The position numbers and the translations under genes were made by a program. Shown here in pieces: positions 55,610 to 63,902 of a stretch of 64,000 bases of DNA. This stretch comes from JAIVJZ01 sp036386515. Its GTDB lineage: Bacteria > Acidobacteriota > Blastocatellia > Pyrinomonadales > Pyrinomonadaceae. The notes beneath the pieces are model-generated. The model did no database searches and was not told the origin of the DNA. It saw nothing but the letters and a program-made list of their open reading frames with translations. The stretch lies in contig DASVVO010000052.1 in NCBI GenBank assembly GCA_036386515.1, positions 206,719-270,718 of the forward strand, given 5' to 3'. Every line of letters begins with the position of its first letter. Within the stretch, counting starts at the first letter, position 1.

Positions 55610-56434
55610 ATGAAAAATCTAATCTACATCTTGTTATTTCTCATGGTCACTTTCATTCCGACAGCAACATTTTCTCAAGGGAATGATGCGGCGCAAAATC
55701 TCAATGTGAATCAAAATATAAAAGTAATCGAACTTCGTAATTACCTTGTCAGGCAAGGGCGACGCGACGAGTTTATCAAGTTGTTTGAAGATAATTTCGT
55801 CCAATCGCAAAACATACTCGGCGGGTATATTTTAGGCCAATACCGGGTCAAAGGCGCGGACGATAATTTCTTTTGGGTTCGCGGTTTTAGGGATATGCCC
55901 GCCAGGTATAAATTCTTAAACGATTTTTACTCCGGCTCGCCTGACTGGAAGCAGCACAAAAGCGAAGCCAATTCGATGCTGCTTAATAACGACAATGTTT
56001 ATCTGCTGAAACCTCTGAATCTGAAGGATGGTTCAAACGACGCTGAACCGAGTTTTAATACCAATTGGTTCGGGCAGGAGAAAGGCATCGCGGTAGTTGA
56101 TTTTTATACTTCCAATACCAAGCGGGATAAGTTGATTGATTTTGTCAAAAAGAAATACGCCGCGATATTAAACGCTTCAAAAATAGAGAACGCTTCATTC
56201 TGGACGAGCGAAACGACTCCGAATGACTTTACGGGTTTGCCCGTTTTTCAGGATAAAAATCTTCTGGTACAGATAACTTTTTATAGAAATGAATTGGAAT
56301 ACCAAAACAAGATGAAGGATGTGGTTTCCAATATGAACGATGAATTAAAAAGCGAGTGGGCTGATCTGGTCACGATAAAAAACACGCTCATCATTCATCC
56401 AACCAGGAGGTCTTTTTCACTCAAGAAAAAATAA
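55610..56434 (+). CDS. Exported NIPSNAP-like protein
   Basis: A 274-residue protein with a cleavable signal peptide (MKNLIYILLFLMVTF, then ATFSQ). The mature part starts VIELRNYLVRQGRRDEFIKL, the NIPSNAP alpha-beta barrel pattern, and a second similar half begins near WFGQEKGIAVVDFYTSNTK, so it contains two dimeric-barrel halves. These are heme- or ligand-binding-type ferredoxin-like folds of uncertain function. The gene is A+T-rich and preceded by a long gap; it starts a series of small single-gene units. Confidence 0.78.
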   Translation: MKNLIYILLFLMVTFIPTATFSQGNDAAQNLNVNQNIKVIELRNYLVRQGRRDEFIKLFEDNFVQSQNILGGYILGQYRVKGADDNFFWVRGFRDMPARYKFLNDFYSGSPDWKQHKSEANSMLLNNDNVYLLKPLNLKDGSNDAEPSFNTNWFGQEKGIAVVDFYTSNTKRDKLIDFVKKKYAAILNASKIENASFWTSETTPNDFTGLPVFQDKNLLVQITFYRNELEYQNKMKDVVSNMNDELKSEWADLVTIKNTLIIHPTRRSFSLKKK

Positions 56435-56467
56435 GAAAATCGTTAGGACAATTCCAAACAAATAATC

Positions 56468-57076
56468 ATGACAAAAACATTTTCATTGAAGACTTCGTTC
56501 GCGCTCCTGGCCGGCGCGCTGGCAATTATTTTATTGCCCTCCGGCGCAATCGCCCAGCAAAAATCAGACGCGTCAAAAACCACGCCTCAAATTTCAAACT
56601 CGCCACGGGACGGACAACATGATTTCGACTTTGAAATCGGAACCTGGAAGACCAGCTTAAAGCGTCTGCTGAATCCCTTAACCGGCTCGACCAAATGGGT
56701 CGAATATGAAGGGACAACAATTGTCAGAAAGGTCTGGGAGGGGAATGCCAATCTGGTGGAACTCGATGTTTCCGGTTCGGCGGGGAACATCAAAGCGTTA
56801 AGTCTGCGCTTATATAATCCCGAATCTCGCCAGTGGAGTCTCAATTTTGCCAACATCAAAGGCGGCGTGATGGCCGTGCCGACAGTCGGCGAGTTCAAAA
56901 ACGGGCGCGGCGAGTTTTACAATCAGGAGACATTAAACGGGCGAGCCATTCTGGTTCGATTTGTTATCTTCGACATCACTCCGAACTCCTGCCGGTTCGA
57001 ACAGGCTTTCTCGGCTGACGGCGGCAAAACATGGGAAGTGAACTGGATTGCGACGGACACGCGTGTGAAAGATTAA
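56468..57076 (+). CDS. Exported hypothetical protein (DUF1579-like)
   Basis: A 202-residue protein with a signal peptide ending near AIAQQKS. The mature part contains GQHDFDFEIGTWKTSLKRL and the beta-strand series VEYEGTTIVRKVWEGNANLV, which resembles DUF1579/lipocalin-like proteins where a FD-x-GTW motif begins the barrel. No active site is known. It lies 33 bases after the NIPSNAP-like gene and likely shares its transcript. Confidence 0.7.
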   Translation: MTKTFSLKTSFALLAGALAIILLPSGAIAQQKSDASKTTPQISNSPRDGQHDFDFEIGTWKTSLKRLLNPLTGSTKWVEYEGTTIVRKVWEGNANLVELDVSGSAGNIKALSLRLYNPESRQWSLNFANIKGGVMAVPTVGEFKNGRGEFYNQETLNGRAILVRFVIFDITPNSCRFEQAFSADGGKTWEVNWIATDTRVKD

Positions 57077-57145
57077 TAAGAATTCAAACGGCCTCGCATT
57101 GGCGGCAATATCTTTTTTCAAATTAAGTCAACCTTTATCAAAAAA

Positions 57146-57190
57146 CAATTAATGGCAGCCGAATTTACGAGCTGCCATTAATTGTTTTTG
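57146..57190. terminator. Bidirectional intrinsic terminator
   Basis: CAATTAATGGCAGC (57146-57159) and GCTGCCATTAATTG (57171-57184) form a perfect 14-base-pair stem with an 11-base loop, followed by TTTTT on the plus strand and preceded by AAAAA, giving a T run on the minus strand too. It ends the transcript of the gene at 56468. Confidence 0.88.
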
Positions 57191-57328
57191 AGTGGACATA
57201 AATTTTCTATGTATCGTCGTTAATTCCTAACGAGTTTTGAATTTGGAATGTGCAGCGATAAATTCGGCATCCTGTGGATGGTCAACTTCGACAAGAAATA
57301 AAAACCTTTTAAATAAGGAGAGATAACA

Positions 57329-57742
57329 ATGATAAAGACAATTTGGCTCAATCTGCCGGTCAAAAGTTTAACTAAATCAAAAGAGTTTTTCGCTAAACTC
57401 GGTTTTTCTTTCGATACGGAACACGGAAACAGCGACCGTTCGGGTTGCTTTACGGTCGGCGAGGATAAGTTCCACGTGCTGCTTTTCCCTGAGAATACTT
57501 TCAAAGACTTTACGAAAAGCGAACTCACCGACACCGCAAAAACGACGGAAGTTTTGATCTCCTTAGGCGCGGAAAGCCGCGAAGAAGTTGATGAGATGGC
57601 GAGAAAAGCGTTTGAGGCGGGAGGCACGGTATATGGCGCGCCGAGAGAATCCGAAGGGTGGATGTATGGCTGCGCTTTCGCCGACCCGGACGGCCATCGC
57701 TGGAACGTGCTGTATATGGATTTCAGCAAAATGCCGCAGTAG
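57329..57742 (+). CDS. VOC (glyoxalase-fold) protein
   Basis: A 137-residue vicinal-oxygen-chelate protein with the paired beta-alpha-beta modules: IWLNLPVKSLTKSKEFFAKL, GFSFDTEHGN, and YGCAFADPDGHRWNVLYMD at the end, where the DPDGH-W is the conserved metal-side motif of bleomycin-resistance and glyoxalase-type proteins. AAGGAGAG precedes the ATG. Substrate is unknown; it could be a detoxification or resistance protein. Confidence 0.82.
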   Translation: MIKTIWLNLPVKSLTKSKEFFAKLGFSFDTEHGNSDRSGCFTVGEDKFHVLLFPENTFKDFTKSELTDTAKTTEVLISLGAESREEVDEMARKAFEAGGTVYGAPRESEGWMYGCAFADPDGHRWNVLYMDFSKMPQ

Positions 57743-57754
57743 TAGTAGTAAATA

Positions 57755-57788
57755 AAATATCCCGTCGGCAATCCGGCGGGATATTTAG
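57755..57788 (+). terminator. Intrinsic terminator after VOC gene
   Basis: AAATATCCCGTCGG (57755-57768) pairs with CCGGCGGGATATTT (57773-57786), with one G-T position and a CAAT loop. It ends the VOC transcript. An AGT triplet repeat sits between the gene's stop and this stem. Confidence 0.8.
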
Positions 57789-57829
57789 TCCAAAGTGAAT
57801 TTAAGCTGAAAGTTCGAATAGGAGAGGAT

Positions 57830-58234
57830 ATGAAAATCGCAGTAATTGTCGTTCGCACATTAATCGGATTAATGTTTCTTTTTGCATCAGTGACTTATTT
57901 TCTGAACCTCGTTCCACAGCCGGAGTTGACCGGCAACGTCAAAATTTTCACGGACGGAATAACCGCATCGGGCTATATTATGCCGATCGCCAAAGCGTTT
58001 GAATTTCTCTGTGGTCTGGCTTTCGTTTCGGGAAGATTCGTCACCCTGGCGGTCGTTTTAATATTTCCGATTGCGCTCAACATTTTATTAATCAACGCAT
58101 TTTTAATGCCGAGCGGTTTGCCGATTGTGATTCCACTTTTTCTGGGGATTTTGTTTTTGGCGTATGCGCATCGGGAAAAGTATAAATCGCTTTTTGTCGC
58201 AAATTCCACGACGATGAACAGTTCGTCCGAGTGA
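57830..58234 (+). CDS. DoxX-like membrane protein
   Basis: A 134-residue protein with four membrane helices, beginning IAVIVVRTLIGLMFLFASV. The central FTDGITASGYIMPIAKAFEF with a GLAFVSGRF helix resembles DoxX/DUF4870-like small membrane proteins. GGAGAGG lies before the ATG. Its 3' end overlaps the cut end of a cupin fragment on the other strand. Function unknown; DoxX relatives take part in thiosulfate or redox processes. Confidence 0.75.
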   Translation: MKIAVIVVRTLIGLMFLFASVTYFLNLVPQPELTGNVKIFTDGITASGYIMPIAKAFEFLCGLAFVSGRFVTLAVVLIFPIALNILLINAFLMPSGLPIVIPLFLGILFLAYAHREKYKSLFVANSTTMNSSSE

Positions 58235-58353
58235 GGGTGATAGTGCCGGCGATACTCCCCGTCGAAAACCGCGCGCCTTAGGCAGTTACGGTTTACGCGG
58301 TTGATGATCATGTTACGGTATGGGTCAGCGACCTTTGCGCCTTCCTCTTTCAT
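58204..58353 (-). pseudogene. Truncated cupin fragment
   Basis: Fifty codons from ATG 58353 read ADPYRNMIINRVNRNCLRRA, then VFDGEYRRHYHPHSDELFIVVE, which is the start of a small cupin with the metal-binding HYHPHSDE motif. After the glutamate (58204) the similarity stops, and the frame continues antisense across the DoxX gene without cupin character. The C-terminal half with the second metal motif is missing, so this is a 3'-truncated remnant joined to the end of the DoxX gene. Confidence 0.65.
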
Positions 58354-58372
58354 GGTCGCCCAAACTAATAAT

Positions 58373-59224
58373 TTATTCTTTGGCAACGCCGGTATTCGAG
58401 TAGATTTTCCACGCGCCGCGTTTTGATGGTCTTTTCCAAATTGTAAAATATCGCCGCTCCAGCGTTTGCGGTCGATTATCAACCGTAAATTCATAAACCG
58501 CCGTGCCTGTTTCGTAAGCAGTGTTGCCGTCGAGCCAAACGTCCGTCGTAGTAACGGTAAGTTTCGCTCGCCCGCCGCGCTTTTGCATTGAATCGCGCAT
58601 GAGGGCGAGAATTTGTTTGTGTCCCTTATAAACTTTGCCGCCCGCGACGAGTTCTTTTCCGTCGGTAGTAAAAGTGTCGGGAAGCATCGTCGCGTTCCCC
58701 TTAGCCCACGCTTCCACCCAGACAGCGTTTCCGGCATCAATCGCCCGCCGCACTTTCGTCATTTCCGACTCGGAGTCTTGCGTCGTCGCGTTCGGTAATA
58801 AAATGCCGGAGTTTTGCGATGAACCGAAAGAACCGGACAAAATTATGATTTCCGCCGCGCCGACTTGTATCGGGTATGTCAGCAGCGCGGGAGCAGACGT
58901 AAAACGCACTTCGACGCGCTGATTTAATTTGAGCGCGTCAATCTGAAGCGGCGTGCGTTTCTCTTTATCCGCTTGCGCGAAAATGCGAGTCTCGTTAGTG
59001 ATTTTGAGATCGGCTTTATCGTGTCCGCCGCTTCCATTCCGGTCTCGTTCAACCAAGATTGACCCCGGCAATTTACCCGACCGCGATTGAGAATCGGGAC
59101 GGCTCAGTTTTGTTATGGTGCCGCGTATATCGGGATTGCTCTGATTGTGGGCGGTTATCGCGCCGCAAACGCAAAGTAAGATGAGCAAAGCGAAAAACGA
59201 TTTATTTAACTCAGAGAGGGTCAT
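58373..59224 (-). CDS. Exported two-domain protein with SnoaL/DUF4440-like C-terminus
   Basis: A 283-residue protein with a signal peptide (ALLILLCVCGAITA). Residues about 30-130 are beta-rich (IRGTITKLSRPDS, ILVERDRN, VEVRFTS) and may be an OB-like domain. Residues about 150-283 are an NTF2-like SnoaL/DUF4440 domain: VRRAIDAGNAVWVEAWAKGN, TFTTDGKELVAGGKVYKGH and the ending RRYFTIWKRPSKRGAWKI. Such domains are often ligand-binding or catalytic, but the substrate is not evident. It is exported. Confidence 0.75.
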   Translation of the reverse strand: MTLSELNKSFFALLILLCVCGAITAHNQSNPDIRGTITKLSRPDSQSRSGKLPGSILVERDRNGSGGHDKADLKITNETRIFAQADKEKRTPLQIDALKLNQRVEVRFTSAPALLTYPIQVGAAEIIILSGSFGSSQNSGILLPNATTQDSESEMTKVRRAIDAGNAVWVEAWAKGNATMLPDTFTTDGKELVAGGKVYKGHKQILALMRDSMQKRGGRAKLTVTTTDVWLDGNTAYETGTAVYEFTVDNRPQTLERRYFTIWKRPSKRGAWKIYSNTGVAKE

Positions 59225-59349
59225 AGCATTTCCATTCCAAGAATTTTTTTACAGACGGATATTTCCGAGATTGCCCTGCGTTAATCTCTTCGGAATTAGA
59301 AAATTGGCACTTGCTCGATCTCGATTCTCTTTTAGAATAATTACTTGGC

Positions 59350-59457
59350 TCAAAGCATTTGAGAGAACCAGTAGGCCGTGCCGCTGTCGCCTTTGTGTTC
59401 CGTTTGTTCAACCTGCGACCAGTCTATGGTGGTGAAAGGGATACCTGAAATTTGCAT
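59350..59457 (-). pseudogene. Truncated DHCW-type cupin fragment
   Basis: A 35-codon frame starts ATG 59457 with MQISGIPFTTIDW and continues QVEQTEHKGDSGTAYW before a stop at 59350. This is the N-terminus of the cupin-fold proteins with a DHCW motif, which begin similarly. The core with the DHCW residues is missing. It is the remains of a 3'-truncated gene. Confidence 0.55.
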
Positions 59458-59514
59458 GATTAACTTTTTAACGACGGCAATAACGAGTTCGTTGGTTTCG
59501 CGTGTCCGGCGACC

Positions 59515-60081
59515 TTAGGGCGCATCGCCTTCGATTTGCCAGAAATGCGGATAGCTCGTCACGAAGCCCGTCTCGTTGACTTCGAGGTCGGCGACGAATC
59601 TTCCTCCGTCGCTTTCGTAACGATAAGTTGTCGCGTCGATTCGGTAATAACTTTGTTCGAGCCGTTCGATTTGAAAGCTCGGAAACTTGAGCCACGCCGC
59701 CCTGACTTCCGCCTTCTCTCCAATGTTGAGATTCAAGCGGCGAATCGGAAGCGTATTTGTCAGTGGGCTGAAATTTAAATCGAGGTCGATGCAGCCGGCC
59801 GCCTGAGCGCATTCTCGACCGTTAAGACGCCAACGGCGATTCGGCTCAACTGATATTTCGATTTCGATTCCCTTTTCTCCAACCCACCCCGAAACTCGTC
59901 CCGATAAAGTTTCCCACTCCGAATTGCATTCCACCCGGTAATCAAGACGGCAAGGCTGTGTGTCGTGAACAAAAACCGCCGTCCCGTTTAAGTGCCAGCG
60001 GGAATTATCGAAAAACACACGGGCAAATTCGTGTCCCGGCGTATCCAATCTGCCCCAGAGAACGAATCGCTCCGACATCAT
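59515..60081 (-). CDS. Putative glycolipid-binding protein
   Basis: A 188-residue beta-rich protein of the glycolipid-binding (PF06475/DUF1089) family. The characteristic line runs AGCIDLDLNFSPLTNTLPIR, then LNLNIGEKAEVRAAWLKFPS, with the N-terminal RVECNSEWETLSGRVSGW. No signal peptide is present. Homologues bind glycolipids, but the in vivo role is unknown. It stands alone between remnants. Confidence 0.82.
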   Translation of the reverse strand: MMSERFVLWGRLDTPGHEFARVFFDNSRWHLNGTAVFVHDTQPCRLDYRVECNSEWETLSGRVSGWVGEKGIEIEISVEPNRRWRLNGRECAQAAGCIDLDLNFSPLTNTLPIRRLNLNIGEKAEVRAAWLKFPSFQIERLEQSYYRIDATTYRYESDGGRFVADLEVNETGFVTSYPHFWQIEGDAP

Positions 60082-60226
60082 TTCTCTTGATAAACCGGTC
60101 AGGGATTATTTACCTGCCGGGTTAATCCTTGCGCTTTGAGCCGGTAATAAAACTGCTCGATCCAACGGTCGCTGCTCGTGCCTTGCTTTTAAAAAACAGC
60201 AACTAAAGTCCCGTCTTGCCTCGACA

Positions 60227-61075
60227 TTATTTTTTAACCATTAGTTTTCCGCGATAGGAGATCGTTTCGCCCGGCTTCATTTCGTAAAAAGGTATTTTCA
60301 GCCGTTTAAGTTCGGCGTCGAAATTGTCGGCGTTTACGCTGATGCCGGGAAACGTCGCGTAGTGCTGAGGAATCGCCACGCGCGCGCCGACCGATTGCGC
60401 AGCCTTCGCTGCCATTCGCGGCTCCATTCCGAAATGCCCGCCGATGTTAAGAAGCGCCACGTCAATTTTGTATTGCTCGCCGACCGTTTCCATATCTTTG
60501 AAATAAGCCGTGTCGCCCGAATGATAGACGGTCGGGCCATTCCTGATTATCAAGACAAACCCGGCAGGGTTTCCGCCGTAAGCGCGTTCGGCTTCGGTGG
60601 CAGTTGCTTTCGGATTAAAAACGCTGCTCGAATGAACCGCCGGAGTCATCGCTATGGTTACTTCGCCGTCGGCGATTTGGATTTCACCGCCGATGCCCAT
60701 GATCGCATCCGTTTGCGCCTGCTTTTCCGGGAAGTCCGCGAGCTTGACTAAGTTTCCGGCCAGCTCCGGGTTGCAAATCAAAGCCGCTCCGGTCTTTTTC
60801 GCGATCTCGACCGCGTCGCCGACGTGGTCGCGGTGTCCGTGCGTCAGCAGAATGTAGTCAACTTTCGGAACGGCCGTTAGAGGGTCTTTACCGTCTTTAG
60901 CTTCCGGGTTCAAAGGATTGTTGAGCCACGGGTCAATAAGCAGAACTTTGCCCTTCGGCGTCGTAATCGAAAACGCCGCGTGTCCGTGCCATTTTATTTT
61001 CGTTTCCTGCGCCGAAACCTGGTGAGCAGAGCCAAGCACAATTAACACCATCAGGAATCCGATCAACTTCATCAT
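60227..61075 (-). CDS. Exported UPF0173-type metal-dependent hydrolase
   Basis: A 282-residue metallo-beta-lactamase-fold hydrolase with a signal peptide (LIGFLMVLIVLGSAHQVSAQ). Metal ligands are in LLTHGHRDHVGD; WHGHAAFSITTPKGKVLLID at the start and YHSGDTAYFKDME in the middle follow UPF0173/UlaG-like enzymes. The signal peptide is unusual, since most members are cytoplasmic, so it should act outside the cell membrane. Substrate is unknown. Confidence 0.85.
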   Translation of the reverse strand: MMKLIGFLMVLIVLGSAHQVSAQETKIKWHGHAAFSITTPKGKVLLIDPWLNNPLNPEAKDGKDPLTAVPKVDYILLTHGHRDHVGDAVEIAKKTGAALICNPELAGNLVKLADFPEKQAQTDAIMGIGGEIQIADGEVTIAMTPAVHSSSVFNPKATATEAERAYGGNPAGFVLIIRNGPTVYHSGDTAYFKDMETVGEQYKIDVALLNIGGHFGMEPRMAAKAAQSVGARVAIPQHYATFPGISVNADNFDAELKRLKIPFYEMKPGETISYRGKLMVKK

Positions 61076-61181
61076 AAACTCCTCAAAAAATCAGTAGCCG
61101 CGTGTTTGTTTTTATGCCCATTCATCGCTTGTCTGATCGCCTGAAGGCGATGGGACTTTAAGCCGCGCGATCTGCCCGCAT

Positions 61182-61408
61182 CTATCCGATCAATGCCATC
61201 AGCCGCGAGCGCGAGATATTGCGACCTGTAATCGTCGCGGCGACTTTGCGACCTGATAACTGTTCAGGATTTTGCAGCAGAGTCGCAACCGCGGCCGCAC
61301 CCGACGGTTCGACGACGTGCTGATGATCGAGCATCCATTTCATCGCATCAACTAACTCCTGCTCGGAAACCGTCACTACCCTGTCCACGACCTGGCGGAA
61401 GATACTCT
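61182..61408 (-). pseudogene. Remnant of threonine/serine dehydratase C-terminus
   Basis: The minus strand encodes about 75 residues, from SIFRQVVDRVVTVSEQELVD to WMLDHQHVVEPSGAAAVATL and a glycine-rich end. These match the final part of the PLP-dependent threonine ammonia-lyase/serine dehydratase catalytic domain. The N-terminal two-thirds, including the PLP lysine, are absent; a stop lies just upstream. It is a gene remnant. Confidence 0.7.
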
Positions 61409-61465
61409 ACAAACTAAATCCGTCGAAACCCGAATCAACTCCAGATGAAGTTTAATTTGCCTCCG

Positions 61466-62317
61466 CTAGCGTTTGACTGCCGGCTTAAATAATGCACGAA
61501 AGGCTTTCAGCGCGGCCGGATGATAAATCGTAGAATGTTTCTCATCCGGCATTTTCTCGAAATGCCATCGAACACCCGCGGGCGCGTTTTTGGTGAGAAC
61601 GCCCGCGAATCGCTGCGCGACTCCTTCGACCCCTTCCTCGCTGCTATGGGCAAAATAAAACGTCTTCGTCAGTTTCGGATTCGCTCGCAAACGACCGGCG
61701 GCATCGTCAACTAATTTTTGATTGTTCCACCAAAGGCTCGGGTCAAAAGCGATATAAGTGTCGAACAAATCCGGTTCAAGCAGAAAAGTCTCAACCACAA
61801 ACAGACCGGCGAGCGATTCGCCGACAATCGCCGTTTCATCGGTCGTGCGATAGCGAGTTTTTATTTGCGGCATCAACTCACTGCGAATGAACTTTCTAAA
61901 CGCCGCAGAGCCGCCGACGCGCGGCGCGATTTTTTTGTCATTTTCATTTTCGGTCGGGCTGGTCATATCGCGCCGCCGCTCCGTATTCTCAATGCCGACC
62001 AGCAAAAACGGGCGCATCGTTTCATTGCCGACCGAGACCTGAACCAGACCGGCAACGTGCAGAAAATCTTCCGCCAACCCGCCGTCCGGCATATAGAGAA
62101 CCGGCAGGCGAGAGTTGGGAGATGCGTTGTAGCCGGGCGGCAGATAGACATTGATGCGCCGCGTTTCATTGAGCAATTCGGAATCGATGGTGAAAGTCTC
62201 GCCGATGACCAGCGGCGACGCCTTTTGCTCAACCGGCGGGCGAAGCGTTTGACTGTGTGCCAAGGTTGCAAACGCTAAGACGAAACATACGACACATGAA
62301 ATTTTGATTTTCTGCAT
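61466..62317 (-). CDS. Exported alpha/beta-hydrolase, esterase-D-like
   Basis: A 283-residue putative esterase (PF00756 type) with a signal peptide (ISCVVCFVLAFATLAHSQ). The nucleophile elbow is GESLAG, with PVLYMPDGG forming the N-terminal region and KHSTIYHPA carrying the catalytic histidine. Relatives hydrolyse siderophore or carboxylic esters. I chose ATG 62317 because the signal peptide begins there; a longer frame to 62386 adds a non-signal-like tail. Confidence 0.82.
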   Translation of the reverse strand: MQKIKISCVVCFVLAFATLAHSQTLRPPVEQKASPLVIGETFTIDSELLNETRRINVYLPPGYNASPNSRLPVLYMPDGGLAEDFLHVAGLVQVSVGNETMRPFLLVGIENTERRRDMTSPTENENDKKIAPRVGGSAAFRKFIRSELMPQIKTRYRTTDETAIVGESLAGLFVVETFLLEPDLFDTYIAFDPSLWWNNQKLVDDAAGRLRANPKLTKTFYFAHSSEEGVEGVAQRFAGVLTKNAPAGVRWHFEKMPDEKHSTIYHPAALKAFRALFKPAVKR

Positions 62318-62478
62318 GGATTTTAGCTGTGCGTAAAGCTTAAAAGACCGGTTAATTCTTCTTTCTCCACCTGGAACCAAGCTCATAAATATCCCATCAG
62401 GTTTAGAGGATGCGTCTGTCTCAGGAAAATAGACGTGGCGGCATTCCGGTATTCAGTGACGATGTCCGAGTCGTCGAA

Positions 62479-63060
62479 CTATGCGGTCTGCAAAGACCCG
62501 GCGACCTTGTAACTACTGAGGATGACGCCGGACGGAAATGCTTTTGTGCTGACGAGATCGAACAAGCGTGCCGGGGTTCCCTCCGCAAAGAAGCGCTTCC
62601 CCCTGCCCAACAACACCGGATAGACGACCAGCAGGACTTCATCCGCCAGCCCATGTTCGAGCAGCGTCGAGGTCAGCGTGGAGCTGCCCGAGAGGATCAG
62701 GTCTGGGGCGTCCTGCGACTTGAGGCGGCGAACGCCCTCGACAATGTCCGCCCCCAAGTCCTCGAACGGACTCCATTCAAGACTTTCCGGACGGTGGGTA
62801 GCGATGAATTTGGTTGCCGCATTGAGGCCGTCCGCCATCGGGCTGCTCGGCGCGTTAGGCCAAAAGCCCGACCAGAGATCGTAGGTGCGACGGCCAAGCA
62901 GCAGATCGAAGTTCTCGCCATAGGCGGCCATGATCGCGTCCCGGCCGGCGGGAGTGCGATAGGGCGCAGTCCAGTCGGCGTAGGGGAAGTCGTCGTCATC
63001 GGCGGAGTGTTGGATCACGCCGTCCAGCGAGATGTGTTCGATGATTTTGAGCTTTCTCAT
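62479..63060 (-). CDS. Dihydrofolate reductase-family (RibD C-terminal) protein
   Basis: A 193-residue protein beginning MRKLKIIEHISLDGVIQ. LLLGRRTYDLWSGFW and LILSGSSTLTSTLLEHGLAD, then YPVLLGRGKRFF, are the classic lines of the bacterial RibD C-terminal/DHFR-like fold, which binds NADPH. ATG 63060 is preceded by GGAG at six bases; a longer frame to 63117 is non-conserved. These proteins are often single oxidoreductases of unknown substrate. Confidence 0.85.
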   Translation of the reverse strand: MRKLKIIEHISLDGVIQHSADDDDFPYADWTAPYRTPAGRDAIMAAYGENFDLLLGRRTYDLWSGFWPNAPSSPMADGLNAATKFIATHRPESLEWSPFEDLGADIVEGVRRLKSQDAPDLILSGSSTLTSTLLEHGLADEVLLVVYPVLLGRGKRFFAEGTPARLFDLVSTKAFPSGVILSSYKVAGSLQTA

Positions 63061-63184
63061 GTGAGTCTCCGTGTTCCGGGGTGTCAACACCCGGGAAAAT
63101 CGAAGCAGTCTCCCCACACCGGGTATTTATGAGACTGCTTCTGGTATTTTCGGTATCGATTGAACGATTGAAATAAAGAAATTA

Positions 63185-63409
63185 TCAAATAAAGTCTCCG
63201 GCAAATTTATATATTAGGAGAAATTCACAACCGAACAAGTGCCAATTTTCGACTAATTTCTTAGTCCAATTTACAGAGAGGGTCACACAATTTTCCGGCT
63301 CTCCGGTTTGGTCGCGCCAGAGGGAAAATATCTCCCAGGGTCTGACTAAATCGAGTTCTTCCAAATCGGGGAAAAGCAAAAACCCGAAATTTTTTATTCT
63401 CTTGTTCAT
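63185..63409 (-). pseudogene. Truncated DJ-1/PfpI-family fragment
   Basis: Seventy-four codons start at ATG 63409. The first 45 (KNFGFLLFPDLEELDLVRPW, then EIFSLWRDQTG) match the N-terminus of a DJ-1/PfpI-type protein. After GEPENCVTLS the sequence turns unrelated and ends in a stop at 63185, so the nucleophile cysteine region is missing. It is a 3'-truncated gene. Confidence 0.65.
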
Positions 63410-63448
63410 AATCTGAATCCGCCGGCGCTTATAAAATAAATCGGATTT

Positions 63449-63866
63449 TTATTTACTTTCGCGCGACACCGGGCGACGGTAATTTGTGATGTAATCGGGT
63501 CGGACGATTTCCCGGCTCATCAGCGGGTCGAGCAATGGCTCGCCGGCTTTTATTTCGAGCGGAATCACGCCCGCCCAAACGTCGAGCGCGTAATCTTCCG
63601 GCTCGTCAACCGGATGACCCGTGCGAATTTTTGCCGACGCTTCCGTGAGCGGCAGAGATAACACGGTCGTCGCTTTTAATTCATCTGTGGTCGGAAGCCT
63701 GACTTCCCGCCAACGACCGGGAACGACGTGTTCGGTAAAGAGGCGGAGAGCTTCGATTTTGTCATTTTCATCTTTGATCATCTTCGCCGCGCCGAACGCC
63801 ACGACCGAGCGATAATTCATCGAATGATGAAAAGCCGAGCGCGCCAAAACCAGCCCATCAAGTAAA
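63449..63866 (-). pseudogene. Pyridoxamine 5'-phosphate oxidase family gene cut by an insertion
   Basis: The minus strand encodes about 138 residues from LLDGLVLARSAFHHSMNYRS to the stop at 63449. Homologues in this flavin-binding family have about 65 further N-terminal residues. Exactly at LLDG the similarity ends and a hairpin and transposase-like gene begin (63871 onward). PGRWREVRLPTTDELKATTV and EPEDYALDVWAGVIPL are intact. Without the N-terminus the protein is probably inactive. Confidence 0.7.
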
Positions 63867-63870
63867 AGCA

Positions 63871-63890
63871 CCCCACCGCAAGCGGTGGGG
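63871..63890 (-). mobile_element. End hairpin of a predicted IS200/IS605 element
   Basis: CCCCACCGC (63871-63879) and GCGGTGGGG (63882-63890) form a nine-base-pair stem with a two-base loop, read on the minus strand just after a transposase-like reading frame and before the broken oxidase gene. IS200/IS605 elements carry such a hairpin at the right end. A T run after it could also serve as a terminator. Confidence 0.55.
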
Positions 63891-63902
63891 CTTTCGAGTG
63901 AT

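Noticed and set aside
60113..60190. An open minus-strand stretch ending WIEQFYYRLKAQGLTRQ
   Set aside because: It looks somewhat protein-like and may be another gene remnant, but it is too short and I do not recognise a family.
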